In this document: piece after piece, positions 11,801-23,765 of the stretch | How the letters are laid out: each line of letters opens with the position of its first letter | Numbering within the stretch: position 1 is the first letter of the stretch | NCBI GenBank assembly: GCA_034766995.1 | Contig: CM068313.1 | Coordinates: forward strand, 10,151,083-10,215,082 | Direction of reading: 5' to 3' | Origin: Acanthacorydalis orientalis | Lineage: Eukaryota; Arthropoda; Insecta; Megaloptera; Corydalidae | Length of the DNA: 64,000 nt | Program-made: the position numbers and the translations under genes | The notes under the pieces: generated by a model | Databases searched by the model: none | What the model saw: the letters and a program-made list of their open reading frames with translations, nothing else | What the model was told of the DNA's origin: nothing

Positions 11801-12930
11801 AGTTATTATAGTATTCTGACATCGTGGCTAAATTCAGTTTTCACAAAAAAAACATTTTGTTCCAGTTCTAATGTCTTTTTGGATCACATGAGTTTCTCAT
11901 TTTTACTATTAGTTTCGGCACGTATGCCATCTTCAGTTAGATTTTTGATATCTATTTAGACAACTAAATAGTTATCTAGATGAATATGTAACAAATGCTG
12001 AAAACTTATGGAATAAAATGAAAATTCGAGTAATTTTAGAATATTTATTTATACTTTAGCTTCTTAATTGTGAGAAATAAAAATATAGATTTTTTAAAAT
12101 AAATTAATGAGCTAAAATGAAAATAAGTATTGATCATGAAATCAAATTGAAGCGATTAAGGGAGGCAGCATAAAATATTTGCTATAAAAAGAGGACTTAA
12201 CTCTTTAGTACTGAGGATCATTGTGTGTTATAAAAAATGTGTCAGTAACTCATATTACTGGTAAATTCTGGAGCATGAAAAAATCAAATTCTAGCCATTT
12301 TTATATTCTTTGTAACAGCAAACAGTAGTTAAATTTTTGTATTTGAAAATTGTCTGGTTAATATTTGTAATGCGTTAAATTTTTTTCTCGAGTTGTAAAT
12401 CAATTATTTTAAATAAGTGATTAAAAAAATATCTTCAAGTGTACTTGATTAGTATACTTGTGGAAAAAAATGTAACTGATATTTTATTATATATTTTTTT
12501 GAAAAGAAAATTCAAAAGATGATTTTAGAAAATATTTGACATTACTATAGTTTTAAATTTTGAGAACTTGAACGTTCTATTTACTGAATTAATGAAAATG
12601 CAAAAAAGGAACAATGCAATTGTTATTATAAAAATATAATTTCTTTTGAAAACATATAAGTAAAATAGGATTTTTTTAAAAATATAAATTTTAGAACAAA
12701 ATTTTATTTATTTCTTCATAAAAGTCCTGTGAGATGAATGATGAATTGTTGATTATTTAATACCAGTTTTTGTTTAAGAAACTTAAAAACCTTACTACTA
12801 CATGAAATTTTAAACTTGTTTCAGAAATTATAAAGAGTGAACTCACTCACAACAAAAATTTTAATTCCTAATACTGTGTTGATTTTTCTATAAATCGTTA
12901 TGATTCAAAAAATGCAAATACTGGATAATT
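11130..12930. other. AT-rich sequence with one compound microsatellite
   Basis: Besides the (TA)n(GA)n tract at 11767-11802 and a short family F end (ATCGTGGCTAAATTCAGTTT near 11820) there is nothing I can assign. Confidence 0.45.
11767..11802. repeat. Compound (TA)n(GA)n microsatellite
   Basis: About ten TA units pass directly into seven or eight GA units. Confidence 0.95.
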
Positions 12931-12934
12931 AACT

Positions 12935-13262
12935 GTAATTGGATCATAAATTATTTTTCTATAAAGTAATTTTGACACTCACTCTACAAATTACAATTTT
13001 TTCTCATTAAAAATTATTTAATATTTAATAATTGATCATTTTCGGGTTTAATTATGTGATTTAAAAAGCAAAAGTGCGGAGAAAAACATGTTTTTTCTAC
13101 ATTTTTGCATCCTAAAGATGATGGAGTTGATATTTAAATTCGTAAAATTAATAATTAAAATTGATTGAACATTTTTGATCAAAAATTTTTAGTGCTTTAT
13201 GTGCCGAGTGAAACTTTTTGTGTGAAAGTGAATTTAGCCATAATATCACTGTGATGGATTGC
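12935..13262. repeat. Foldback family F, both arms
   Basis: The left arm (CACTCACTCTACAAATTACA, AATTGATCATTTTCGG) and the right arm (AAATTGATTGAACATTTTTG, ATCAAAAATTTT, GTGTGAAAGTGAATTTAGCC) face each other around a centre at 13050-13130 containing CCTAAAGATGATGGAGTTGA. Confidence 0.65.
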
Positions 13263-15172
13263 CTGTGGATTAAATATTCTTTTTTTGAATAAATTATACT
13301 TTTTGATTTACCTTTTTACGCATGGCCATTAATTAATTGATTAATTAGATTATACATTTCAATTATTTATTAATGAAATTTTATTTAACAAAAAATTACT
13401 GACAAATTAAAATTTAATAATTGGATAAAAAAGGATTCAAATTGATTTTTTTATAAATACTTGTTTAAAATTGACACACTGTAACCAGTTAACAATTCTA
13501 ATAAAGATAAAAAATAACTCCTGATGTATAAATACACGTGCAAGTGTGTATTTTTACACGTACGTGTTGATAGACACAGATTGATCGACAAACATATGTG
13601 AAATCGTATATAATTTATGTTCAAATATTTCCAATTAACGAACGCTTGCATTGTTCCCCAATCTATTATAATTAAAGTGGATTTTGCATGTTTGAGTCAC
13701 AGAAACAAGGATCAATCTATATTATTGTCCATTCCAGTACGTATGTGTACACATACGTACGAGTAATAATATCCCAGTTCTATGATAATTATTGTTGATT
13801 ATTTTTAAACACATCTCGTCTCGTTAATAATCATTATACCCATCCATTTCCCTTTACAACAATCGGATACGAACAGTGTACATTAATCACATCAGATTCA
13901 GTTTGACACAGTAATTTATGCTGTTTATAAATTAGCCCTTGTCATTTATTAATGTTGCACAGAAATATCTAGATCATTTGACGTATTATTACTGATGTTA
14001 CATTCACGGACACATAGGAAAAGTTTTTTTTTATTCCATGGAAAAATGTATTTGGAACTCGGGCAGTGCAGATTTTTTTACAGTCTAGACTCGATGTATA
14101 TCTATTTTTTTATGTGACACAGTAATGAATATTCATGTTTTTAAATAATATTTCAACGTAGGTTTATTCGTTTGTGTTCGTTTTCTATTTCTATTTTTTT
14201 TTTAAATTTCGTTCCTATCTACAAATAAAAATACTGAATATTCAAATTAAATGTCGTTTGCTTCTATATAAGCTCTCTGATATGGTGATTCGAAATTAAT
14301 TTTAAAATATATTGTATAGATCATATTTAAAAATATATCCATTTTCATATGCCACAAAATGACAGAAATATGAAGGTAGCTTATTATTCTGCATTATTCA
14401 ATGTTATTTATAAAATTATTCACTGTTTTTTAAAATAAGAATGAAATAAAAATTATTAAAGTTTTCCCGTATAGTAAATAAAACCATTTTTTTGGATTTA
14501 GTTTTCAAATTATAATGAAATTAACTAGTTTTGTAATTGAGTTTGTTTTTTATTCATTAATCGAAACTTTATAAATAAAACAAATAAATTTGAACATATC
14601 TATACGTATTACATATTAAATAACTGTTTTTCAGTATATACACTGATTGAATTTTGAAAAAAAAATATTTCGATGATCGTTAAGAAGTAGTAGATTTAAT
14701 TACAGTAACATTTTTGGAAACAGTTCCAAATCAAAATGAATAGATACTCATCAACATTCGAGAGGGATCAGTGATGCGAGTCATGAATTCAAACACTTCA
14801 AAATGAAGTACAGAAGTGTCATTAAAATTGACACATCATTATAGAAACCCTCGTTAAAATTATATGGAATATGTATTCCATTTCATTGTAATATTTTTCA
14901 ATTTAAAAATATTAACAGAGAAATATAGCTCGAGATTTAATGAACACTATTTTTTTAAAAAAATAAAAATGATCTATAATACGTATGTATGTATTTGTTG
15001 GTAACTATCTGAATATTTTATTTGTCATATTGACAGAAACACTTCGAAAAAAAAAGAATTCAGTTATATAGTCAAATGTTCTAGAAGTGTAATCAAATAA
15101 AAACATTATCAAGATCTAAAAAAGGAACGTACATAAAATAAATATTACAAGAAAAAAAGGGATTCTACTCAC
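13263..15172. other. AT-rich intron start, with one perfect palindrome
   Basis: This follows the GTGAGT donor of the second connectin exon on the minus strand. It holds the 24-base palindrome at 13737-13760 and otherwise unremarkable AT-rich sequence. Confidence 0.5.
13737..13760. repeat. Perfect 24-base palindrome
   Basis: GTACGTATGTGT is followed directly by its reverse complement ACACATACGTAC with no spacer. Flanking bases do not extend it. Confidence 0.9.
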
Positions 15173-15419
15173 GTTCGATGTACAAATAACTCGAATCGTT
15201 GTGAAGATTATCCAAAATCGGTCGAACGTTGTCGTATGTTAATGTTTGCAGTTGATTCGAACGAAGATCAAGATTATTGACAGCTGGTACACCATCTAAC
15301 ATTCCTCCGTGGAGTACTTTCAAACGATTCTTTTTCAATGTTAATACTTTTAACAGAATTAGACCATCGAACGCACGTTCAGATATCTCTTGGAGTTCGT
15401 TATCGTCGAGTAATAACGA
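15173..15419 (-). CDS. Con: Connectin-like LRR protein, second coding exon
   Basis: This exon continues the LRR domain of the gene whose first coding exon is at 21577-22350. On the minus strand it begins after TTCCAG and is in phase 0 with the upstream exon, giving LWSLE joined to SLLLDDNELQEISERAFDGL. It encodes two more LRRs and then LDLRSNQLQTLTYDNVRP and LDNLHNDSSYLYIE, a block I recognise as typical of connectin just before the C-terminal cysteine cap. It is 247 bases long, 82 codons plus one base, and ends at a GTGAGT donor (15167-15172). The LRR C-terminal cap and the GPI signal expected of connectin are not present in positions 1-15172, so at least one more exon must lie outside the window and the following intron is over 15 kb. 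Confidence 0.88.
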
Positions 15420-16333
15420 CTGGAAAGAAATTGGAATTATTACTATATTTGTTTGAGATTTCAGTAATTGAATTTCATATTTAAAATTTTACTTTATAGA
15501 TTTCTTATTATTATTTATACTCGATAGTATATAAATAATATATTATATTATTTATTATCGGAGTTTAAAAAATATATCAAAATTAAATTCAAATTGAAAA
15601 ATAATCATAAATATAAACAGCTTGTGAGAGTATTTGTTTTTATTGTCAATTGGAAATTTTTATTAAGTAATTTAATTTTATTTTGCTTTATATATTTATT
15701 CTTTAAAATACGTTTTTATGTAAAATTTGTCTTTTTTTTTAAAACAAACTATAAATGTTTTTTAATTAACCATTTTATTTTTTTCTATTAATAAATCATT
15801 TAAAAAAATAAATTAGATTTTAAAAATTTATAAATAACAATTTAAGTTTCATTTTTAAGAAAAATTTAAACGATTCGGTATAATAATTACTAAGTTTAAA
15901 CGTCGCGGAATTCAACTTCTACCAAAAAAGTGGGGAAAAATCATAGTTTCCGATGGAAAATTCTTTGATTAATGTATTCACACATTTTGCTATTGAAATA
16001 ATTGTTCAAAAACACAAAAAAGACAGCGAGTTTCAATGCAAGCACCTAATATAATTAATTATTGTGTGAAATGTAATAATACTCTTTGTATCAAAATTAT
16101 TCAGTGCCAAATACTTAGAAAAATTCATATATATATATATATACACATTTGTCTATTTTACACTTTTCTCATTCTACTTCGTCGTTGAAATTTTCACAGC
16201 GGTCATAATACATGGCTTTGGTGTAACATCTGATGAACTTGTCTGTACTTCATCATATTTGGATTATAGGGTATTAGCGGTATGTATAAAGCAAGCTGCT
16301 ACAGTAGTAACAGATTCAACCTCTATACATTTT

Positions 16334-16335
<2 letters not shown>

Positions 16336-16379
<44 letters not shown>
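16336..16379. repeat. (TA)n microsatellite
   Basis: About 22 uninterrupted TA units. Confidence 0.97.
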
Positions 16380-16384
<5 letters not shown>

Positions 16385-16722
16385 ACCGTACGTATATTGT
16401 GGTTATTATACGTGGCAAAGTCAATATTTCACGCTGCAAAAGATTTTTTCATTTAATATATACGTGACATGTTTTATACACGTCAGCGTAGAAGTTTCAG
16501 TTTAATGACGTGGTTTTTATTTCACTGAAAGTGATGTTTAGTTTTCATTTAATAATGTTAATAGGTAGCACTCATTTTAATGGAACTTAAAATGTAATAT
16601 CAGACAGATAGAACGTGCTCACTAAAGACGAGTACGAAATTATTAGAGTGCTTATTTTTTTTATTACATTTCGACGGTGGTTTTCTTTCAGGCGGCCTTT
16701 TGGATTCGACGAGCGAACACAT

Positions 16723-16724
<2 letters not shown>

Positions 16725-16774
<50 letters not shown>
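16725..16774. repeat. (AT)n microsatellite with TGTA tail
   Basis: About 25 AT units are followed by GTTTGTATGTATGTAT. Confidence 0.97.
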
Positions 16775-16777
<3 letters not shown>

Positions 16778-16872
16778 TGTATGTATGTATTAATGAATGT
16801 ATGAAAATATTCTTGGATATTTAACAAACATCATTTCAATTCTGAGGTTCTCAAAGTATGTGTGTACATTTT

Positions 16873-16990
16873 GTCGGTTTTTGGAGTAATTAAATATTTA
16901 TCTAGAATGTGGCAACTGTATAATTTTTGTGGGGTTTTGGAGTAATTAAATATTTAACTAGAATGTGGAAACTGTGTCATTTTTTATACT
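16873..16990 (+). repeat. 56-base tandem duplication
   Basis: TTGGAGTAATTAAATATTTA at 16881 recurs at 16937, each followed by TCTAGAATGTGG or ACTAGAATGTGG and AACTGT. The two units differ at only a few positions, so the duplication is fairly recent. Confidence 0.85.
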
Positions 16991-17229
16991 AAATGTTTAT
17001 ATTTTTTTAATTATTGATAATTTAATGTTAGAATGTATTAAATAGATATTAAACATCTAGAAAATAATTTGGAAGACGAATTTGCATTTAAGAGATTCGT
17101 GGGGCTTGACAAAACGTACTACATAGACCACGACATCAAAGATTTAGAATAACCAACTGTTTTTGATATTTTTTCTTTATAAAAAATATACCATATTGAA
17201 TAAAAAATATTCATATATGAACTTTTTTC

Positions 17230-17566
17230 ACTGATGTGGAAAACAAGAAAATTGTCTGATTAAAATTTTTCAATAAATGATTATTGATTATTTCTGAAGT
17301 GCAATTTAATAGCAATTAGTAAACCATCAGATTTTTTTCTGTCTTGGATCTCTAAGAGTGATGACATTTCTATCAAAATAACTATCGATAAAAAAAAATA
17401 TTTAATATAAAAAAATTATCTACTTTGACGCCTTGAAGATAATAGCATCTTTACTGAAACACACATAAGCAAAAATAAAAAAAATTTAATCAGAAAAATA
17501 TTTGTGCTTTGTGCTACAAGAAAATATTAATTTATGAAAGTGGATTTTGTCACAGTGCCAGAACTA
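17230..17566. repeat. Foldback family F, both arms
   Basis: A left arm (GATTAAAATTTTTCAATAAA, TGATTATTGATTATTTCTGA) and a right arm (ATTTAATCAGAAAAATATTT, GTGCTTTGTGCTACAAG, GTCACAGTGCCAGAACTA) flank the centre CGCCTTGAAGATAATAGCAT. A mariner starts exactly at its right end. Confidence 0.65.
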
Positions 17567-18113
17567 TTAGGTCTGCAGAAAAATATTTGCGGTTTATGTA
17601 CCCTTTTGTTAACCTTTTCCTATCTGTTTTAAGTGGTCCAGAATTTTTGAATGACTAACGCCTAAATTTTGTGCAAGCTCTCGAATTGTTGTGCGTGGTT
17701 CTGATTCAACTAACGCTTTCAGTTGGTCGTTAGCAATTGAAAAACGACGCCCGCGACCTTCATCTTCAAGGCTCTCGTCCCCAGCATGAAATTTTTGAAA
17801 CTACCATTGTGGCATACATTTCTTAATAGTATCCACACCAAAAGCATTATTTAATTAACGAGAACTTTCTGCAGCTTTACTATCCGTTTTGAACTCATAC
17901 AAAAAATTGATCTTATTTACTTATTTTCCATCTTTAATTCAATAGCCCAATTTGAAACAAAATTAATAATAAAACTACCCGATGTTACCAAAATACAGAC
18001 ATAAAAATGCAATTTAAAATGATATTAACATCACCATGATGAAATGACACGTCCATTGAAGAAATTTAAGGTTAGAATTTAAAAATAAAAACCGTAATTA
18101 TTTTCCTACCAAC
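17567..18113 (-). mobile_element. mar-A mariner, internally deleted, 547 bases
   Basis: The left end TTAGGTCTGCAGAAAAATAT follows a TA, and the right end is CCGTAATTATTTTCCTACCA. On the minus strand the N-terminal part of an irritans-type transposase is readable: an FLYEFKT segment, then FQKFHAGDESLEDEEG and RGR with frameshifts, then TTIRELAQNLG. These are the helix-turn-helix and linker; the DDE domain is deleted. Confidence 0.8.
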
Positions 18114-18570
18114 GAAAAAAAATTAAGTATGAGTATGTAATCAAATCAGTTTTAAATGTGTTATTACTATTTTTTTTAATTTAAATTATGAACAAAATAA
18201 TGATTAAATTAGATTATAAAAAAATAATGTTTTAACAAAGTATACATTTATTTTGGGATACTTTAAGTTCTCTAATAGTATTTGAATATTAACTCAGGGT
18301 ATTAAATTTATGATTGTAAATAACTTTGTACTAGAATAAAAATATACCAAAAACAACACATTTATCAATAGATTCATTAAAGAATAAAAAAGTTTAATAA
18401 ATGGAAAGGTTGAAAAACATAATCGATTATCAAACATAAATAATACATATCGATCCAATTTTGATTTACTTCACAAACTATATAAACTAATTTAAAAAAG
18501 AACTGAATATATCTATACCAAAACCAATTAATAACATTTATAAATAATCCATATCGAATTTCTACTTTAA

Positions 18571-18806
18571 TTACAGTGCGACAGCATTGTTCAAACGCAA
18601 GCATTGGCATTTTTCATCGCGTACAAAAGATAGCCAAATATTTTCTTTCGACACGAAGTGAACTGAAGACACAGTAATCCTGACGAGTTTGTACAACAAT
18701 TTATCTCTGTCGACTATGTGAGATTTGCTGCCACCTTCCTGACTGGCGACAAAAACTTTTGCAATCCTAAAGATTAATACCTTATTAACGCGCTGCTTTC
18801 TCACAC
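18571..18806 (-). other. Unassigned open reading stretch in the connectin intron
   Basis: A minus-strand frame of about 77 codons stays open through sequence with more balanced composition than its flanks, including VDRDKLLYKLVRITVSSVHF. It has no ATG near its start and I recognise no family. It could be an unrecognised exon, a decayed transposon fragment or chance. Confidence 0.25.
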
Positions 18807-18918
18807 AAAAAAAGTATGTTTTATATATATAAGATATATAGTAGGTGAGACGTATAAGCCGAAACCGAAATCAAAAAAGATATACGCAGTACGAAATATA
18901 TATTTATCTTTTATAATT

Positions 18919-18925
<7 letters not shown>

Positions 18926-19008
<83 letters not shown>
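18926..19008. repeat. (TA)n microsatellite, interrupted
   Basis: An 80-base array of TA with single interruptions (ATT at about 18950 and TG at about 18993). Confidence 0.95.
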
Positions 19009-19574
19009 TGCGTACAGATTTGTAATTATTGAATAAAATAAAACATTTACAGAGATTGTTCTTAAAATATTAACACTGACACGAGCGAATAGTTGTAACA
19101 AAAAACTATAATCGATATTTTAATAATAAGAACTGAAATTTATCGCTTTGATTGTAATAATGCACGGCACAAAACATTTCTTACTAGTAAGGCAATCTAC
19201 TGCTGATCATTCGATATAATCAAGTGTATACTATTTATTATGTTAACATTTCTTGCAGTACTATTAATTAATTATGTTACCATTTATTTCCAAGTCAGTT
19301 ATATAAATTGCTTTCATATTCATGACAGATATGTATCGTAGATTATAACGATTTGTGATGGTATAGAATTCCTATAGAAATATAAATCATAATAAACGGA
19401 CGATTTATGTATTTATTTTAATTATAAAATATGTATTTTTCTTTCAATAACTGAACTATATTTTTATAAACAAGTTGGTTTTTTTTTGATTTTTTACTTA
19501 AGACCTTTTTTGTTTGTATAAGAGTAATTATTGATATTTATGTGCTGTCTGAAAGCTGTAATATTTTTTTATTA

Positions 19575-20091
19575 AGTGTGAAAATTAATTCGGTGCCTTT
19601 AAATTGAATCAGTTATAATTCTGTTTTAAATTAAAATATTTTCTTATCATTTTAGGATTTTAAAATGCTAACCATTTAAAAACATTATATATCTTTACTA
19701 AACAATTAACAAAATCTCACAAAACAGTATTGAAGACGATGGCTTTTGAAGAGAAGCATATTACTCATTATATAATCGTAGTTTTCGGATTCCAGTTTAA
19801 AGAAATGTTGCTGAAGTTGTGGGAATGACTTATTCAGCTTTAGGAGAAGGTGTCGTGATGCATAAAACATGCACAAAATGATAATACAGTGGAAGACGTT
19901 TAAAAAAGTATTATGAGTTCATTGACTCAAAGCTGCCATATTTTTTTCGGCGAGATTTGTCAGTTATTCGACAGATAGAGCAAAGTTACATAAAATAACG
20001 GACGATATTTTGAGAATTGAAATGAATTCCATTTTTCTGTAAATAATCATTTTCTATATAAAGGTACTTGAATTGATTTGTACACTTTTAA
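19575..20091 (+). mobile_element. mar-B, mariner-derived MITE, 517 bases
   Basis: The ends AAGTGTGAAAATTAATTCGG and its imperfect complement (TTGAATTGATTTGTACACTT) bound it. The interior encodes a MAFEEKHITHY-like mariner N-terminus, then YEFIDSKLPYFFRRDLS and the C-terminal part, with frameshifts and stops. The catalytic core is missing. Confidence 0.8.
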
Positions 20092-21159
20092 CATTCCTAT
20101 ACGAAATTTGATAGAGATTCTATCAATAAAACTTTCAGTATAAAAAATTACAGGATTCTAATTCTATTATATGCAAGGATATAAGAATGCAATAACAACG
20201 ATTTCAATCAAATAATTTCCTGCCCACCTCACTACTCGACAACAAATTCACAGATTTATCATATTATACATGTTCTCTTTTAAAATACCTGTAAATTCGA
20301 TCAGTATTGTTCACTATAAATCCAGTACATGTTTTAATCACAACGAAAACATAAATTCCCTTAGGTATTATATTTGATATTTTCCACGTGTACAGTTTAA
20401 AAGTTTCTATATCGATACAACGTAGTAATTCATCGTTGTCATGTTTTTATTTTCTCGTTTTGTTGCCGTAAATTCACTGTTAATGTATTTATTATTTAAT
20501 ATTATTGGATATGTTGTTTATCTAATGACTAAATAAAATGCTCGAGCAGATTTGCACCTATTTATTTTAAAGTTCTGGATAATTTAAAATTCAGTATTTG
20601 GAATTGAATGAAAGCGGGTATTCAGATATTTAGTTTAGTTAATTTTTTTATTATTAGATTATTTTGCATCTTTTTTAGATATTTAAAAATAAAAAAATGT
20701 GAGTAAAATCATTGTTTAAGTTTTGTTTGAGTTTTTTCAGATATTATAAATAAATTGTTTATTTTATTCAATTAAATTTAAGCAGTTACACCTACATATA
20801 ACTTTGAAAAAATCGATTTTTTACATTTTTTTAAATTTTAATATCTTAAAAATATATCCTGTAAATGTTATATGGATATCTGTAAAATTGACGAAGTTAT
20901 AGAGTTTTTCGTAAAGCACTTAACTTTAGAATTTAATAAAAAAAATCAAAAATCTTCAATCGTTAACAAAAATCAAAATGCAATTCAATATTTTATATTT
21001 TTTTCACTGTATCCTTTTTTATTCTGTAATTAATATATTATTATCTAATTTTAAAAAGAATGATAAAAAGATTTTTCTGAAATGTAACTCGACAATATTA
21101 TTAAATTTATATTTTCTAAAAAATCTTTGAGTGCAAAGGATTACGCAAATAAATTTACT

Positions 21160-21510
21160 TTCTCAATAAATTCTTTCTTCATTCCACAGACAAAAAACTT
21201 TTTTGTGGTTAAAACTGTTGAATAAATAATTATTAATTATTTTTTGGCTGGTAAAAATTTGAAAAGGTTCGCGAATCTGATTTCAGATTTTATAAATCGT
21301 TTTTTTATATCTTGGTCCTGTGAAATAAATGCATTGCTATCGACATGCACGTAGGTAACAATAAAAAAAAGTCAGTAATGATTTATTAAACATTTTTCAG
21401 CAGAGAAACATTTCTACTTTTTTATAGAGTGAAAAATAAATTAATTTGTAAAGAATTTATCCACAGCTTCAGAACTTTATTGTGATAATATTTACTTTTA
21501 TATTTATTAA
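21160..21510. repeat. Foldback family F, both arms
   Basis: The left arm reads TTCATTCCACAGACAAAAAA and GTTGAATAAATAATTATTAA; the right arm reads AGTAATGATTTATTAAACAT, TTTTCAGCAGAGAAAC and CTTCAGAACTTTATTGTGAT. The centre carries TGCATTGCTATCGACATGCA. It ends 67 bases below the connectin splice donor. Confidence 0.65.
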
Positions 21511-21576
21511 AATTTATTTTTTAAAAAAATAAAATCTTCAATAAGAAAGAGATTTAAGAGAATAAGAGAAACTTAC

Positions 21577-22350
21577 TTCTAAACTCCACAGTTCTGCAAA
21601 AGTCAAATCACCGAGGATATTGAGACGATTTCCTTTAAGATCCAATCGTTTAAGTGCACCTAATCCAGCGAAAGTATCTCTGGTGACGATCGAAATAGAG
21701 TTTCTATCAAGTTCTAGTTCTTGCAATGCACCGAGATGTTTGAAAGCTCCGTCATGTACGACACTCAAATTATTTTGTGCGATGAACAACTTGTGCAACA
21801 TCGGTAAATCGACGAACACTTCCCGGTTTAGTTCCGATATACGGTTCTCGTCCATATTCAACGATTCTAAATTATGTAGATGTGCGATTGAGAACGGTTT
21901 CAAATTTTCAATCTTGTTCCTAGATAGATTGATTGTAGTGACGGTACTCAAATTGGCGAACGCGAACGCGTGCAGGTTAGTGATACTTGCGTATTTCATC
22001 TCGAGAAGTTTCACCCTCTTCAGATGATGGAGAGCTTTCGTTGGTACAGTGTTGAGGTGTTGATCAGGCCTGACTGTAATTGTCAGTTTTTCTAAATTCA
22101 CCTGCGTACTAAATATATTCCAGATTTTATTGTCGCGTGATAAATCGGTGAAGATCACACAGTCGACTTTCGATGCATTATTCAAATCTGCGTTATCACA
22201 GAAACAGTGCATTGGTGCATTTTCTTCAATCGAACATAGATTATTATATTGATCCATTTTCTCTTTACTGTGATCTTTTCGTCTTGCTGACTTTACTATT
22301 GTTGTTGAAAATATTAAGAATATATATAATATTCTTAAAGGATGCTTCAT
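21577..22350 (-). CDS. Con: Connectin-like LRR protein, first coding exon
   Basis: This exon encodes the N-terminal 258 residues of a connectin homologue, a cell-surface homophilic adhesion protein of insect muscle and motor-neuron subsets in Drosophila. Residues 1 to about 22 are a signal peptide with core LRILYIFLIFSTTIVKSA. A cysteine cluster follows at C39, C49, C51 and C64, including the CFCDNADL segment. From about residue 112 come roughly 24-residue LRRs with the pattern LxxLxLxxNxI, for example LESLNMDENRISELNREVF at 160 and LQELELDRNSISIVTRDTF at 208. N-glycosylation sequons lie at N58, N133, N141 and N194. The ATG at 22350 is chosen because it starts the signal peptide and lies 14 bases inside a splice acceptor. 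The exon ends in phase 0 after TGG AGT TTA GAA at a perfect GTAAGT donor (21571-21576). Identity rests on family memory, not a search. Confidence 0.9.
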
Positions 22351-22364
22351 TGTGACCGATTAAT
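22351..22364 (-). promoter_or_regulatory. Connectin 5' UTR tail and upstream splice acceptor
   Basis: On the minus strand the sequence reads TTTCTTTTGTTGCAG followed by ATTAATCGGTCACA and the ATG. The pyrimidine-rich tract and CAG form a good 3' splice site, leaving only 14 bases of UTR in the coding exon. The gene therefore has at least one more 5' non-coding exon at a higher coordinate, which I could not place. Confidence 0.65.
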
Positions 22365-23204
22365 CTGCAACAAAAGAAACAAAGTACTTTATACATTTCT
22401 TCTCTCATAATAAAATTAAAAATAATATATTTTTGAATGTTTTCAACAAATGTAAGTTTTAGATATTAATACACGTTCTACTCTTTTAATAACATCAAAT
22501 ATTTAATATGATAACATTAATTTTTCTTATTTTCTTTGTCTTAGATTTTTTTAAGTTAATTATGTTAGATGCATATCTTTTTGTCTTACAAAAAAGACAA
22601 CATGATAAAATTCGTGCCAACATAGTGTACGAAGTGTAGTTCTACGTGTATCTTAGCACAAATTGTGACAGAAACGTAATATTAAATCTAATATAAGACA
22701 AGTTCCTGGAAATCTCATACAACTAGAAGATTGTCGCGTACGATCATGATTACAAGATGAGTTTCGAGAAATAAGTTCATAATTCATGCATTGGTAATGT
22801 AATATCAAAACGATAAATTGTCACAAAATATTTACTCTTTATTCTTCAACATTTTTATATGATAGTCTTCTCTACTAAGAATTCTGATTTATTTTTAATC
22901 TATGCTATATGCGTTAAGTATTTTTTTTTTAGAAATGTAATATAATACCAAAGAATATAAAATATATTAAAAATATTTATAATTATTTACCATTTTAAAT
23001 TAATATATTTATTATTAAGATCTTAATTAGGTTGTCTAAATGTATAATGTGTTTTTAAACAAGTATTTTGTATATAAGGGTTATTTTATTATATATTTTT
23101 TAAAAAAAAACATAATAAAATACAATATTAACTTTTGTAACAATTTCTTTACTCTAAAGCTTCAGTGAATATAATATTTTGAATAAATTTTTTATGAGTT
23201 TTAC

Positions 23205-23320
23205 ATTGAAATCATATATACTCTTTCATTTTACATCGTGTGAGAGCTACACAAATATATCTGATGTCAGCCAATCAGAACAACGACCATGCGATCTCAA
23301 TCAACCAATCAGAAAATGAA
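23205..23320 (-). promoter_or_regulatory. Possible promoter-like CCAAT/TATA cluster
   Basis: On the minus strand two CTGATTGG boxes (23266-23315) lie 40-100 bases upstream of AGTATATATGA (about 23213-23223). This is the order expected of a TATA promoter for a minus-strand transcript and it lies about 850 bases above the connectin ATG. The link is inference, since CCAAT boxes are not typical of insect core promoters and TATA-like strings are common here. Confidence 0.2.
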
Positions 23321-23464
23321 TAAACCGTTACGCGATGAAGACGGTTTTGATTTTTATTAATAGATAGATGAGGTGTTGTTCTTTAAGAAATCAAAATTTC
23401 TGTTCTTTTAGTGAAATTATTTTTAGGTCAAAGCACTAAAAATAATTAATCCTGGCACACGATG

Positions 23465-23765
23465 AACTTGATTCACATCATAAACGAATTCTTTTTATTC
23501 ATACAAATGTTTCTAATCAAAAATTAAGAATAAATCATTATTTATCATTTTTGATTGTTGTTTGTGCATTTCAATGGCAATGTTATCATTCTCAAAGCAC
23601 CATGTTCTTATACTTTATCATTTTGAAGATAATAACATTATCATCAAAATGTGAATTAGTAAGAATTAAAAATTACCAATAATCATTTATTGAACAATTT
23701 TCATCACAAAAATATAGTTTATGGGGTGGGAAAATAATCGATTTGTGAAAAAAATTTACTTGAAA
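23465..23765. repeat. Foldback family F, both arms
   Basis: TTTATCATTTTTGATTGTTG, TTTGTGCATTTCAATGGCAA and TGTTATCATTCTCAAAGCAC on the left are mirrored by TTTTGAAGATAATAACATTA, CAAAATGTGAA and AATCATTTATTGAACAATTT on the right. One of the best copies for seeing the inverted structure. Confidence 0.8.

Larger units (their letters stand above)
15420..21576 (-). other. Connectin intron between coding exons, 6157 bases
   Basis: The intron has a GTAAGT donor at its high-coordinate end and a TTCCAG acceptor at its low-coordinate end. It contains (TA)n arrays near 16.3, 16.7 and 18.9 kb, a 56-base tandem duplication at 16873-16990, a foldback repeat followed by an internally deleted mariner (17230-18113), a mar-B copy (19575-20091) and another foldback copy (21160-21510). 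Apart from the island at 18571-18806, I see no coding signal. The stretch 20095-21150 is featureless AT-rich sequence. Confidence 0.85.

Noticed and set aside
1..15172. Search for the connectin C-terminal exon (cysteine cap and GPI signal)
   Set aside because: No minus-strand frame with the expected cysteines and splice sites was found; the exon most likely lies outside the window.
21620..22027. Plus-strand frame of 135 codons
   Set aside because: It lies wholly opposite the first connectin coding exon and is the antisense shadow of the LRR sequence.
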